DNA of 64,000 nucleotides, taken from contig JAHABL010000001.1 in assembly GCA_018376445.1 (NCBI GenBank), positions 124,001 through 188,000 on the forward strand, read 5' to 3'. A model generated the notes under the pieces. The model had not been told where the DNA came from and searched no databases. It saw nothing but the letters and a program-made list of their open reading frames with translations. Made by a program: the position numbers and the translations under genes. This document shows positions 33,951-42,771 of this stretch, piece after piece; the first letter of the stretch is position 1, and the number at the start of each line of letters is the position of its first letter. The stretch comes from Mycobacteriales bacterium (GTDB lineage: Bacteria > Actinomycetota > Actinomycetes > Mycobacteriales > Mycobacteriaceae).

Positions 33951-34832
33951 TTACTGTGGGGCGAACTTGAAGTAGTTGGTGAGGTTTTCCCACCGCGCCT
34001 GAGTTGAGGTACCTCCAGGATACCGGGCGGTGTCTGTTCCGGTGATGGGGGACTGGGCGGTTGGTCCCACAATGACAAGGTTTCCGGCTTGCGCGAAAGC
34101 CAACTGGGGGACGATTCCGAGGGGGAGTGAGGGGACCCGTAAGCTTAACGAGAGCCGCTTAAATACCTGTTGGGTGAGAGAGTCGTTGACAGAGCACTTG
34201 TCTGGTTTGAGCCGTTGTGACGTGTCGACGAACTTTTCCAGATTTTCTGGGTCAATTTCCAGTCGCTTCCCTTCCTTCCAGAAGAAGACGTGGGCGCGCA
34301 CTGCCACCAACACCGGGTGGGGGCCGTCGCTGCCGCAGGGGAGCTGGAGGGTGCCGGTGAGGAGTGCTTTGTCCTCTCCAGTGCCGGCGGGGGAGGCATT
34401 GTCGGCGGCCTGGAATTGGAGGTCACTTATGCCCGAGTATTCGGCCAAAGCGCTGCCGGAAATGTAGACGCGTCCTGTCCCTTCCCCAAAGCTGAAGTCG
34501 CGTAACCGCCCGGCGAACAGATCGTGCTGGTCGAAGCGCAGGTTAGAGTATTCCACTTGGACGTTAGCGCGAGGGATATCGGGGGAGGCGTGGGGCTCGT
34601 CATTGAGGTTGACGAGAAGCCCGCCCGTGCGCCCGGCAGGAAGTTTGACGAGGTTGGGGAAAGATTTGATGGCCACCTCTGGGCGGGTGTGGATACGCGG
34701 GTTGGTGAGGATGGCGTTGGCGAACATTTTCTCCGCAGAGGAGGAGATGGCGATCTCTACGATTCCCAGCAGTACCACCACGATGGCCAGTCCGGCCAGA
34801 CACTTCATCACCGTCGTTTTCCACGTGCGCAT
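33951..34832 (-). CDS. lmeA: LmeA-like DUF2993 family protein
   Basis: 293 residues from ATG 34832. An N-terminal signal anchor (TTVMKCLAGLAIVVVLLGIV) is followed by the DUF2993 region with VEIAISSSAEKMFANAILTN and SFPNLVKLPAGR. In mycobacteria LmeA is a periplasmic lipid-binding protein that supports lipomannan and lipoarabinomannan maturation. It is next to glnR and mshD there, as here (Rv0817c-Rv0819, from memory). CACAAT six bases before the ATG points to a leaderless message. Divergent from glnR. Confidence 0.8.
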   Translation of the reverse strand: MRTWKTTVMKCLAGLAIVVVLLGIVEIAISSSAEKMFANAILTNPRIHTRPEVAIKSFPNLVKLPAGRTGGLLVNLNDEPHASPDIPRANVQVEYSNLRFDQHDLFAGRLRDFSFGEGTGRVYISGSALAEYSGISDLQFQAADNASPAGTGEDKALLTGTLQLPCGSDGPHPVLVAVRAHVFFWKEGKRLEIDPENLEKFVDTSQRLKPDKCSVNDSLTQQVFKRLSLSLRVPSLPLGIVPQLAFAQAGNLVIVGPTAQSPITGTDTARYPGGTSTQARWENLTNYFKFAPQ

Positions 34833-34838
34833 ACTCCT

Positions 34839-34844
34839 ATTGTG
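34839..34844 (-). promoter_or_regulatory. -10 like hexamer CACAAT of lmeA
   Basis: Minus-strand CACAAT with six bases to the ATG at 34832. Confidence 0.45.
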
Positions 34845-34890
34845 GACTATCGGTTCTCTGCTTACTAACAACTATGGCCATGTGGTTGGG

Positions 34891-34901
34891 TAGAATAGGC
34901 T
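34891..34901 (+). promoter_or_regulatory. -10 region of glnR
   Basis: Overlapping TAGAAT and TAGGCT about 80 bases before the ATG at 34981. GAAGGGAGAG serves as ribosome site. Confidence 0.4.
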
Positions 34902-34980
34902 GTAATTAATGAGCCTGCCCTGGCTGTTCTGCTCCGGTAGCTGATGCGTCAACCCGGCAGGTGCCCTGAAGGGAGAGCCT

Positions 34981-35694
34981 ATGCGTATTCTCGTGCTTAG
35001 CCACGAGACGGATGTCGCGTCCGTAGTGCCGGCTCTCGGACTGCTACCCCATACTGTGGTGATGCGTCCCAAAGATCTTCGCGTCCTCGTCGACGAAGAA
35101 GAGCGTGACGTCGTGTTGGTGGACGCTCGTAGCGAACTGGCAGAAACTCGCTCCTTGTGCCGCTCCCTTGCCGCCACCTGCGACCAGCCCGTCATCCCCG
35201 TGCTTACCGAAGGTGGCCTCATTGCTTTGAGCCCAGACTGGAAAGTAGCGGACTTGCTCCTCACCACTACCGGTCCAGCGGAGTTGGAGGCCCGCCTCAG
35301 AATGGTGGTCGCGCGCCTACAGGAGGCGGAAGAAAGGTTGGATGACGGCATCATCACACTCGGTGATCTTGTTATTGACGAAAATACCTACGTGGCGCGC
35401 CTCAAGGGGCGTTCCCTCGACCTGGCGTACAAGGAATTCGAGCTCCTGAAATTCCTGTGCCAGCATGCGGGGCGAGTTTTTAGCCGTGCCCAGCTCCTCC
35501 AAGAAGTGTGGGGCTATGACTTCTTCGGTGGTACTCGCACCGTGGATGTACATGTGCGCCGTCTGCGCGCCAAGCTCGGCCCGGAGTACGAGTCTCTCAT
35601 TACAACAGTGCGCAACGTAGGCTACAAAGCGGTGGCACCCTCCGCGAGCAGGAAATCGGAGAGTGCTATGGACATCACCTCACGCGAAGGATAA
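34981..35694 (+). CDS. glnR: GlnR-type winged-helix regulator (orphan OmpR family)
   Basis: 237 residues. The receiver-like domain (MRILVLSHETDVASVVPALG) has VVLVDARSEL at the phospho-acceptor position but lacks the usual DD pair near the N-terminus, as in atypical GlnR regulators. The DNA-binding domain includes DLAYKEFELLKFLCQHAGRV and VDVHVRRLRAKLG. In actinobacteria GlnR controls nitrogen assimilation genes. mshD follows after four bases, as Rv0818-Rv0819 in M. tuberculosis (from memory). No paired kinase is nearby. Confidence 0.88.
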   Translation: MRILVLSHETDVASVVPALGLLPHTVVMRPKDLRVLVDEEERDVVLVDARSELAETRSLCRSLAATCDQPVIPVLTEGGLIALSPDWKVADLLLTTTGPAELEARLRMVVARLQEAEERLDDGIITLGDLVIDENTYVARLKGRSLDLAYKEFELLKFLCQHAGRVFSRAQLLQEVWGYDFFGGTRTVDVHVRRLRAKLGPEYESLITTVRNVGYKAVAPSASRKSESAMDITSREG

Positions 35695-35698
35695 CTCT

Positions 35699-36739
35699 GT
35701 GCCAGAACTACACTGCGAGATCGATTTTCCCGCTCAACTGCGGGCGCAAGCCGAGATCGTATGTGCGGCTGCCCTGTCCCACGACGGCGTTGAACCGCTC
35801 TCAGAACAGGCCGCTGCCCTCATTTGGGCGGATCCCTCCGCTACCCTCCTCCACGCCTGGGTAACCGACGATGGGCGTCTGGTGGGCTACGGGAACGTCG
35901 ATGCGCGCCGGATCCCTACCATCGAATGTGTTGTGCACCCCACCGCCCGAAACCAAGGGTCGGGCGAGAAGCTTCTGCGGGCACTTCTCGATGCTGCCCT
36001 CCGCATCAGCCCCAGCGATACCGACACCAGTACCGCCAGTACGGACGGTGACGAGTCCCTCGACCAACGTCCCATGGTGTGGTCGCATGGGGACCTACCT
36101 GCCTCCCGGCACCTGGCGGAACGCCTTGATCTCGAGCGGTCCCGGGGACTCCTGCGGATGAGCTGTCCCGCCGACAGCCTCATCGTCAACCTGCCGGACC
36201 TCGCCACCGGTATCGACATCATCTCCCTGGCCGAAGCTGATGCCCGCTTTGGACAGGACACCATTGATGCAGAGATGCTGCACGTCAACAATGCTGCTTT
36301 CTCTTGGCATCCCGAGCAGAGCGGCTGGACCGTTGACGATATCCTCTCCCATCGGGAGGAACCTTGGTTCGCCTCGGAGGAGTGCTTCGTCGCCCTCGTC
36401 ACCGACGACACTGCCTACCACCGTTCCCAGCCACAGGTGGCAGGCTTCGTGTGGACCAAGCTCCACGGTGTCACTGACACCACTCCCGCCGGGACCGCCG
36501 GGGAACTGTACCTCGTCGGCGTCGACCCGGAGATTCAGGGCAAGCGTATTGGCACCGTCCTCACTTCGCTTGCGTTACGCCGGCTGGCGGCGCGAGGGGT
36601 ACCAGAGCTCATCCTCTACGTGGAGGGTGACAATGCCGCCGCCTTGAAGGTGTATGAGCGGAATGGGTTTACCGTGGCACGCTGCGATGTGGCGTACCGC
36701 TGTGATGCGGACGATCCCTCTCTCCTCTCCGCCAGATAG
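35699..36739 (+). CDS. mshD: mycothiol synthase
   Basis: 346 residues from GTG 35699 with GAAGGA before it. It acetylates Cys-GlcN-Ins with acetyl-CoA, the last step of mycothiol synthesis. Two GNAT domains are visible: the first with VVHPTARNQGSGEKLLRALL, the second with GVDPEIQGKRIGTVLTSLAL and LYVEGDNAAALKVYERNGF. The product is the main low-molecular-weight thiol of actinobacteria, so this gene is good taxonomic evidence. It is co-transcribed with glnR by position. Confidence 0.95.
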   Translation: MPELHCEIDFPAQLRAQAEIVCAAALSHDGVEPLSEQAAALIWADPSATLLHAWVTDDGRLVGYGNVDARRIPTIECVVHPTARNQGSGEKLLRALLDAALRISPSDTDTSTASTDGDESLDQRPMVWSHGDLPASRHLAERLDLERSRGLLRMSCPADSLIVNLPDLATGIDIISLAEADARFGQDTIDAEMLHVNNAAFSWHPEQSGWTVDDILSHREEPWFASEECFVALVTDDTAYHRSQPQVAGFVWTKLHGVTDTTPAGTAGELYLVGVDPEIQGKRIGTVLTSLALRRLAARGVPELILYVEGDNAAALKVYERNGFTVARCDVAYRCDADDPSLLSAR

Positions 36740-36809
36740 GCACTCTACCTCGGCTTATTTCATCAATTGTTTACCCAGCCAAGGAGGTGCTCGTTCCTTG
36801 CCTATCGGT

Positions 36810-36821
36810 ACCGTGAACGGT
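36810..36821. promoter_or_regulatory. inverted repeat just before pstS start
   Basis: ACCGT-GA-ACGGT ends two bases before the ATG at 36824 and overlaps the palindrome CGGTACCG (36806-36813). It could be an operator or mask initiation. Confidence 0.35.
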
Positions 36822-36823
36822 GT

Positions 36824-37912
36824 ATGGACACGCTAGACGACACTGCTTTCCGCCCCCGGCGCACCGGAGCGCGCATTGCCATGACACTGCTGGCTCTCGG
36901 GACAACCAGTGCTGTGCTCACCGCCTGCGGAGGCAACCCGGATAACACGCGCGGCACCCTGACCGGGGAAGGTGCCACCTCGCAACAAAACGCCATCAAC
37001 CTGTTCGCCGACGTGCTTATTCGAGAACATGGCATCAACCTTGCCTACAATGCCACAGGTTCAGGCGCAGGCGTCCAGAAATTCCTAGAAAGCGTCGTCG
37101 TTTTCGGCGGCTCCGACTCTCCCCTCGATGAGGATGAAGCCCAGCGTTCTCTCAAACGCTGCAAGGGACATCCCGCCTGGCACCTCCCCCTCGTCATCAG
37201 CCCCGTCGCCATCGCCTACAACCTTCCAGGTGTAGATGGCCTTGCCCTCACTCCCGACGCTCTCGCCCTCATTTTCAACGGCGGGATCACCACGTGGAAC
37301 GACCCCCGCCTCCAGAAGCTCAACCCGGGCAAGAATCTTCCTGAGGAGCACATCTCTGTCATCTTCCGCTCGGACAAATCCGGCACCACCGACAACGTGC
37401 AGAAATTCCTCACATACACCGCGCCCAAGAGCTGGAAATCGCACGCCACCGGTAAAGTCTGGCAGGGGGTCGGAAACGGCGCCCAGGGCTCCGCCGGTGT
37501 CGCCGGGGACGTTATGGGCAACAAGTACGCTATCACCTATGTGGAGGGCGGATACGCTGCCAAAATGCAGAAGGCCCGCCTGGACTTCGGCTCTGGCCCC
37601 GTTGCCATGACAGACCAGTCCGCCGGCCGCGCCCTTGACCACATTCGCTTCCGCGACAAGAGTTTCGACCGCGTTGTCGACACTAAGCACCTGTACACGC
37701 TGAACAAGCCGGGTGCCTACCCCTTCCTCCTCACCACCTACGAGATCTTCTGCTCCGCCGGGTACTCCCCAGCAGACCGGGGCCTCCTGCAGACCTTCCT
37801 CCACAGTGCCCTCACCGAAGGCCAAAAAGTGGTCAGCACCCACGGATACATCCCGTTGCCCCCCAGCTACCAGAAGAAACTCATGGCCACAGTAGAGGCG
37901 GCTAACAAATGA
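36824..37912 (+). CDS. pstS: phosphate ABC transporter substrate-binding lipoprotein
   Basis: 362 residues from ATG 36824. The signal peptide ends in lipobox VLTAC (Cys35), so the protein is lipid-anchored outside. Phosphate-site segments are GEGATSQQNAINLF, ATGSGAGVQKFLESVVVFGG with SDSPL, and RSDKSGTTDNVQKFL. It delivers phosphate to PstC/PstA. The pstC start overlaps its stop. The upstream 84 bases lack a clear Pho-box repeat but contain an inverted repeat at the start codon. Confidence 0.96.
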   Translation: MDTLDDTAFRPRRTGARIAMTLLALGTTSAVLTACGGNPDNTRGTLTGEGATSQQNAINLFADVLIREHGINLAYNATGSGAGVQKFLESVVVFGGSDSPLDEDEAQRSLKRCKGHPAWHLPLVISPVAIAYNLPGVDGLALTPDALALIFNGGITTWNDPRLQKLNPGKNLPEEHISVIFRSDKSGTTDNVQKFLTYTAPKSWKSHATGKVWQGVGNGAQGSAGVAGDVMGNKYAITYVEGGYAAKMQKARLDFGSGPVAMTDQSAGRALDHIRFRDKSFDRVVDTKHLYTLNKPGAYPFLLTTYEIFCSAGYSPADRGLLQTFLHSALTEGQKVVSTHGYIPLPPSYQKKLMATVEAANK

Positions 37913-38844
37913 GTGGAGGCACACAAGCACAGGACAAAGTCTTCGCAGGAGCGATGAAGGGCTCCGGCATCTTCATCGTCGTCGTGATCGCCTCCATCGG
38001 CATCTTCCTCCTGTGGAACGCCATCCCCGCCCTGCAGCACAACACCGTCAACTTCTTCACCTACAACGGCCCCTGGTCCACCGACGACCCAGACGCCATG
38101 AAGTTCGGTATCTCCAACCTCTTCTGGACCACTCTCGTGGTGTCGCTGGTAGCGCTCCTCCTTGCCCTCCCCATCTCACTGGGAATCTCGCTCTTCCTCA
38201 GCCAATACTGCCCCGCCAAGCTCAAAGGCCCGCTGGTCTACACCGTGGACCTCCTCGCAGCAGTGCCCTCCATCGTCTACGGTATCTGGGGAGCCGGTGT
38301 TCTCGGCCCCTTCCTCGGACCCGCCTTCCAATGGATCTCCGACACCATCGGTGCCGTCATCCCCTTCCTCCGCTCCGAACCGAGCGACCCGCCGCTCGGC
38401 ACCGCCCGCACAGTCCTCACCGGTGCCGTGGTGCTGGCCATAATGATCCTTCCCATCATCACCTCCACCGCCCGCGAAGTCTTCAACCAAACCCCCAAAG
38501 GGCAGATCGAAGCCGCCCTTGGCCTCGGTGCCACCCGCTGGGAGATGATCAAACTCTCCGTCCTCCCCTTCGGTAAATCCGGGCTGATCTCCGGCGCTAT
38601 GCTGGGCCTCGGTCGCGCACTCGGGGAGACGATGGCACTCTTCATGGTGATCGCCGGCGGTACCTTCGCAGGCTCCCTCTTCGACTCCGGCACTACCTTC
38701 GCCACCTTGATCGCCCAGTCCGCCGCTGAGTTCAAAGACCCACTCTCCACCGGCGCCTACATCGCCGCCGGCCTAGTGCTCTTCGTCCTCACCTTCATCG
38801 TCAACAGCATCGCCCGCGGCGTGCTCGCACGGAAGGGGAAGTAA
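37909..38844 (+). CDS. pstC: phosphate ABC transporter permease PstC
   Basis: 311 residues with six membrane helices, beginning after a short cytoplasmic tail (GIFIVVVIASIGIFLLW). The permease EAA-type loop is EAALGLGATRWEMIKLSVLP. It forms the channel with PstA. ATGA overlap with pstS and a start of pstA immediately after the stop show a single operon. Confidence 0.97.
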   Translation: MSGGTQAQDKVFAGAMKGSGIFIVVVIASIGIFLLWNAIPALQHNTVNFFTYNGPWSTDDPDAMKFGISNLFWTTLVVSLVALLLALPISLGISLFLSQYCPAKLKGPLVYTVDLLAAVPSIVYGIWGAGVLGPFLGPAFQWISDTIGAVIPFLRSEPSDPPLGTARTVLTGAVVLAIMILPIITSTAREVFNQTPKGQIEAALGLGATRWEMIKLSVLPFGKSGLISGAMLGLGRALGETMALFMVIAGGTFAGSLFDSGTTFATLIAQSAAEFKDPLSTGAYIAAGLVLFVLTFIVNSIARGVLARKGK

Positions 38845-39807
38845 ATGTCACATGTAGCAGCTGACGGCATCGTTCGCGACGAAGATTCCTTCACTCCCTG
38901 CACTAACCCACGCAACCCCAGCACCCCACTAAAGAGCGTCGGTTTCGAACCGCTGGCCACCCGCCGCAAGGTGTCCAACCACGTCGCCACCGTGCTTATC
39001 TGGGCCTGTCTCATCCTGGCCCTCATCCCCCTCATCTGGGTACTCGCCACTGTCATTATCAAGGGAGCGCCTGCCATCGCCAGCCTTGTCTGGTGGAATA
39101 ACGGCGACCTCGGCTATGCCCCCGGTGACAAAGGCGTCGGACATGCCATCGCCGGCACCCTCCTGCAGGTTGCCATGTGTACCCTAGTATCCGTTCCCAT
39201 CGGCCTCGCCATCGGCATCTACCTGGTGGAATACGGGCAAGGCAAGGCACTCGGCCGGGTCACTACCTTCATGGTGGACATCCTCTCCGGTGTCCCCTCC
39301 ATCGTCGCCGCACTCTTCATCTACACCGTGTGGATGAGTATCTTCGGCTTCGATCGTTCCGGTTTCGCCGTCACCCTCGCCCTCATCCTGCTGATGATCC
39401 CCGTCATCGTCCGCAACACAGAAGAGATGCTGAAAGTAGTGCCGCAGGATCTCCGCGAAGCCGCCTACGCACTAGGCGTGCCTAAGTGGAAAACCATTAT
39501 GAAGATCGTACTGCCCACCGCCGCCTCCGGCATCGCCTCCGGCGTCATGCTGGCAATTGCTCGCGTCATGGGTGAATCCGCACCCGTCATCATCCTGGTG
39601 GGCTCCACCCGCGCCTTCAACTACGACCTGTTCCATGGTCCGCAGAGCTCACTGACGCTCTACATGTACGATGCCTTCCGCGTCACCCCCGATTACGCGG
39701 ACTCCGCCGACCTGTGGGGAAGCGCTCTCACCCTTGTCATCCTCATCGCGATCCTCAATATCTTGGCACGCGTCATTGCCAAGGCGATCGCCCCGAAGAA
39801 CGTCTAG
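38845..39807 (+). CDS. pstA: phosphate ABC transporter permease PstA
   Basis: 320 residues. An N-terminal cytoplasmic extension of about 45 residues precedes six helices. The permease loop is EAAYALGVPKWKTIMKIVLP, and VDILSGVPSIVAALFIY is typical of PstA. The ATG directly follows the pstC stop. It partners PstC, with PstB as the ATPase. Confidence 0.97.
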   Translation: MSHVAADGIVRDEDSFTPCTNPRNPSTPLKSVGFEPLATRRKVSNHVATVLIWACLILALIPLIWVLATVIIKGAPAIASLVWWNNGDLGYAPGDKGVGHAIAGTLLQVAMCTLVSVPIGLAIGIYLVEYGQGKALGRVTTFMVDILSGVPSIVAALFIYTVWMSIFGFDRSGFAVTLALILLMIPVIVRNTEEMLKVVPQDLREAAYALGVPKWKTIMKIVLPTAASGIASGVMLAIARVMGESAPVIILVGSTRAFNYDLFHGPQSSLTLYMYDAFRVTPDYADSADLWGSALTLVILIAILNILARVIAKAIAPKNV

Positions 39808-39832
39808 CCGGAAGAAAGAGTAAGAATTAGCC

Positions 39833-40609
39833 ATGGCAAAACGACTCGACATGAAAGACGTAAATATCTACTACGGCAAGTTTCACGCCGTGAAAGATAT
39901 TTCCCTCTCAGTCGCACCTCGCTCGGTGATGGCCTTTATCGGACCCTCCGGCTGCGGTAAATCCACCGTCCTGCGCACTCTTAACCGCATGCACGAAGTT
40001 ACCCCCGGCGCCTACTGCACCGGCGAGGTCCTCCTCGATGGCCAAAACATCTACGGCCCCCAGGTTGACCCCGTTTCTCTCCGCTGCACCATCGGCATGG
40101 TCTTCCAACGCCCCAACCCATTCCCCACCATGTCCATCGAGGACAACGTCGTCGCCGGCCTGAAGCTGCAACGCCGCATCTCCAAGCAGGAAAAGCAGGA
40201 GGTGGTGGAGCGCTCCCTGCGCGCCGCCAACCTTTGGGATGAGGTCAAAGACCGCCTCACTATTCCCGGCGGTTCCCTCTCTGGTGGACAGCAGCAACGA
40301 CTGTGCATCGCCCGTGCCATTGCCGTCGAACCCGAGGTACTGCTGATGGACGAGCCGTGCTCCGCCCTTGACCCCATCTCCACCCTGGCCGTCGAAGACC
40401 TCATGGGCCAGCTCAAGGAGAACTACACCATCGTCATCGTCACCCACAATATGCAGCAGGCGGCCCGCGTCTCCGACGACACTGCCTTCTTCAACCTGGA
40501 AGAAACCGGGAAGCCTGGTCAGCTGGTGGAAGTGGGCCCCACTAACAAGATCTTCTCCAACCCCGACAACAAGGCCACAGAGGACTACATCTCCGGCCGC
40601 TTCGGCTAA
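39833..40609 (+). CDS. pstB: phosphate ABC transporter ATP-binding protein
   Basis: 258 residues, cytoplasmic ATPase. Walker A is GPSGCGKST, the signature is SGGQQQRLCIARAI, Walker B is VLLMDEPCSALDP, and the switch is IVTHNMQQA. It powers phosphate uptake through PstCA. Last gene of pstSCAB; a strong hairpin follows. Confidence 0.98.
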   Translation: MAKRLDMKDVNIYYGKFHAVKDISLSVAPRSVMAFIGPSGCGKSTVLRTLNRMHEVTPGAYCTGEVLLDGQNIYGPQVDPVSLRCTIGMVFQRPNPFPTMSIEDNVVAGLKLQRRISKQEKQEVVERSLRAANLWDEVKDRLTIPGGSLSGGQQQRLCIARAIAVEPEVLLMDEPCSALDPISTLAVEDLMGQLKENYTIVIVTHNMQQAARVSDDTAFFNLEETGKPGQLVEVGPTNKIFSNPDNKATEDYISGRFG

Positions 40610-40638
40610 CCCCCGCGAGGCGCAGTGAGCACACAAGA

Positions 40639-40669
40639 GGCCCGCACTTCCGTAAGGGAGGTGCGGGCC
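40639..40669. terminator. bidirectional terminator between pstB and phoU
   Basis: A 13-base stem GGCCCGCACTTCC / GGAGGTGCGGGCC (one G-T pair) with loop GTAAG lies between convergent genes. No T run follows. Confidence 0.7.
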
Positions 40670-40759
40670 ATATGTCACTTCAACGCCAAGTACACGAGGG
40701 CGGGAGCAACTCTGTAGGCAGTTACCCGTATGAGGTTTCCAGCCCACTTGCAGCACGGT

Positions 40760-41449
40760 TTAGTCGTGCTCTGCCGCCTCCTGGGTAGCTTCCGCCAACT
40801 CATCCAGCTCCGGGTCCTCGCCGGTCACCAGATAGATGACGCGTTGCGCGGCATCAACGGCGTAGTCGCCAAACCGCTCCAGGTAGTGAGCGAGCAGTGC
40901 CAGGTCGGCAGCCTGTCGAGGGCTGAAGGTACAGCTGGGGGTACGCACCAGGGCGAGGGCAGCTTCCCGGTAGTCATGCATGCGCAGGTGTCGTTCACTC
41001 AACCAACGGGCGGTGACAATATCCAGCTCATCCAGCACCTGCACGGCGGTGTTGCCTTCGGCGGTCGCCAGCTTCGCCATGGACTCGATGAGGTCAATAG
41101 CTTCGTCGGGAACACAGCAGTCGGGGTGGTGGTCGCGGGCAAGGTCTGCAATGTGCAAGGCATGCATCGTCATGTGACGAGCGTCGTTCACGGAGTTCAT
41201 CGCCGACACTACTTGACGGAGGTCACTCGCCACCGGGGCCTGGAGTGCCAGCAGGTCGAAGGAGAGAACCGCCATTTCGTGGGCGTCTACGCTGAGCTTG
41301 TCAGCACCACTAATGACATGTTCCGCAGCGGAGAGGTCGGCATTCAGTAGTGCGCTGGTAGCTAGCTGCAGGTTATGGGTGGCCTGTTGGAGAAGATCCT
41401 GCAAGCCGCTCTTCAGAGTCTCAAGCTGATGCTGATAAGCAGTACGCAT
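40760..41449 (-). CDS. phoU: phosphate transport regulator PhoU
   Basis: 229 residues, two three-helix PhoU domains. Typical segments are SFDLLALQAPVASDLRQVVS with the metal-contact residues and LAHYLERFGDYAVDAAQRVI. PhoU restrains Pst uptake and Pho signalling when phosphate is plentiful, and in mycobacteria its homologues affect persistence. It is convergent to pstB rather than in the operon. TATGAT six bases before the ATG suggests a leaderless message. Confidence 0.95.
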   Translation of the reverse strand: MRTAYQHQLETLKSGLQDLLQQATHNLQLATSALLNADLSAAEHVISGADKLSVDAHEMAVLSFDLLALQAPVASDLRQVVSAMNSVNDARHMTMHALHIADLARDHHPDCCVPDEAIDLIESMAKLATAEGNTAVQVLDELDIVTARWLSERHLRMHDYREAALALVRTPSCTFSPRQAADLALLAHYLERFGDYAVDAAQRVIYLVTGEDPELDELAEATQEAAEHD

Positions 41450-41455
41450 GTGTCC

Positions 41456-41461
41456 ATCATA
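41456..41461 (-). promoter_or_regulatory. -10 hexamer TATGAT of phoU
   Basis: Minus-strand TATGAT with six bases to the ATG at 41449. Confidence 0.6.
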
Positions 41462-41523
41462 CGAAAAAGTGCAGGCTGGAAGCAGAGGAACAAGTTTAAG
41501 GTGCGGTGAATACTACAGGCGCG

Positions 41524-42663
41524 TTAACCGCCCGAATGTAGGTCGTGGTCATCTACCACCACACCCTCTTGCTCGGGGTCATCCAGCCACCCGTCCGGAA
41601 GCGTTACTTTTGCCGCCACTGAGCCTTGTCGGCCACGCGGCGCATCCGGATTCTCCGGCATCGCCGGGCTGTCGGCGAAGGGGGCGAGCAACTCTGTGAT
41701 TTCCTCCACAGTGGAGACGCGTGACAGCTGCTGGCGTAGCTCACGACCTGCCGGGTAGCCGTGCAAATACCAGGCGATGTGTTTGCGCAGATCCCGGCAG
41801 CCCTTCAGCTCACCGTGGAATTCCGCCAACAGTTGCGCATGGCGCACCATAATTGCTGTTACTTCCCCCAATGTGGGTGGGGCCGAAATGGGGTCCCCTG
41901 CCAGAGCTTGGTGGATTTGGGCGAAGAGCCACGGACGTCCCAAGCATCCACGCCCCACGACTACCCCATCGCAGCCGGTCTGTTCCATCATCGCGGCGGC
42001 ATCGGTCGCGGCAAAAATGTCCCCATTGCCCAGCACTGGGATAGAGGTGACGTGTTCTTTCAGAGTGGCGATAGTGTCCCAGTGGGCGTGGCCGGCGTAG
42101 CGTTCCGCTGCGGTCCGGCCATGGAGGGCGACGGCGGCCGCCCCCTCGTCTTCCGCAATTCGGCCTGCATCCAGGTAGGTGATGTGGTCGTCGTCAATAC
42201 CCACCCGGAATTTCACGGTCACGGGGATATTTGTTCCGGCGGTCGCCCGGACGGCGGCACGCACAATGTCCAGGTAGAGGCGCCGCTTGTAGGGGAGGGC
42301 GGAGCCGCCGCCCCGGCGGGTGACCTTGGGGACGGGGCAGCCGAAGTTCATATCGATGTGGTCTGCCATGTCCCGGTCCACAATGAGGCGGGCCGCCCGG
42401 TAGGTCCACTCTGGGTCTACCGTGTAAAGCTGTACCGAGCGGGGGGTTTCGGTGGGCGCAAAGCGCATCATATCGAGGGTTGCGGGGTGTTCTTCGGCAA
42501 GGGCGCGGGCCGTCACCATCTCGCAAACATAAAGCCCGGAAACAGCTCCGACGCGGGCTAGTTCTTGTTCGCGGCAGAGGACCCGGAAGGCAGCGTTGGT
42601 AACCCCAGCCATCGGTGCGAGGACGACGGGGGAGGAGAGTTCCAGGGATCCAATGCGTAACAC
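41524..42663 (-). CDS. dusB: tRNA-dihydrouridine synthase, DusB type
   Basis: 379 residues from GTG 42663. A flavin-dependent TIM barrel that reduces uridines in tRNA D-loops. It has the N-terminal VLAPMAGVTNAAFRVLC, the catalytic cysteine in MNFGCPVPKVTRRGGGSALP, ALHGRTAAERY and LGNGDIFAATDA, and the FMN-phosphate segment VVGRGCLGRPWLF. The C-terminal tail of about 45 residues is acidic. A GGAGAG directly abuts the start; TGGAAT lies six bases upstream and could serve as -10. Confidence 0.94.
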   Translation of the reverse strand: MLRIGSLELSSPVVLAPMAGVTNAAFRVLCREQELARVGAVSGLYVCEMVTARALAEEHPATLDMMRFAPTETPRSVQLYTVDPEWTYRAARLIVDRDMADHIDMNFGCPVPKVTRRGGGSALPYKRRLYLDIVRAAVRATAGTNIPVTVKFRVGIDDDHITYLDAGRIAEDEGAAAVALHGRTAAERYAGHAHWDTIATLKEHVTSIPVLGNGDIFAATDAAAMMEQTGCDGVVVGRGCLGRPWLFAQIHQALAGDPISAPPTLGEVTAIMVRHAQLLAEFHGELKGCRDLRKHIAWYLHGYPAGRELRQQLSRVSTVEEITELLAPFADSPAMPENPDAPRGRQGSVAAKVTLPDGWLDDPEQEGVVVDDHDLHSGG

Positions 42664-42771
42664 CTCTCCATTCCACCGTGAATCGGGCAGCTAGTGCAAA
42701 TATCGTTTATTCTGAGCTCACCACTAGTGTGCTGCATCCTTGATGTAGCATCCCACCGAGAGCGACAGAGA

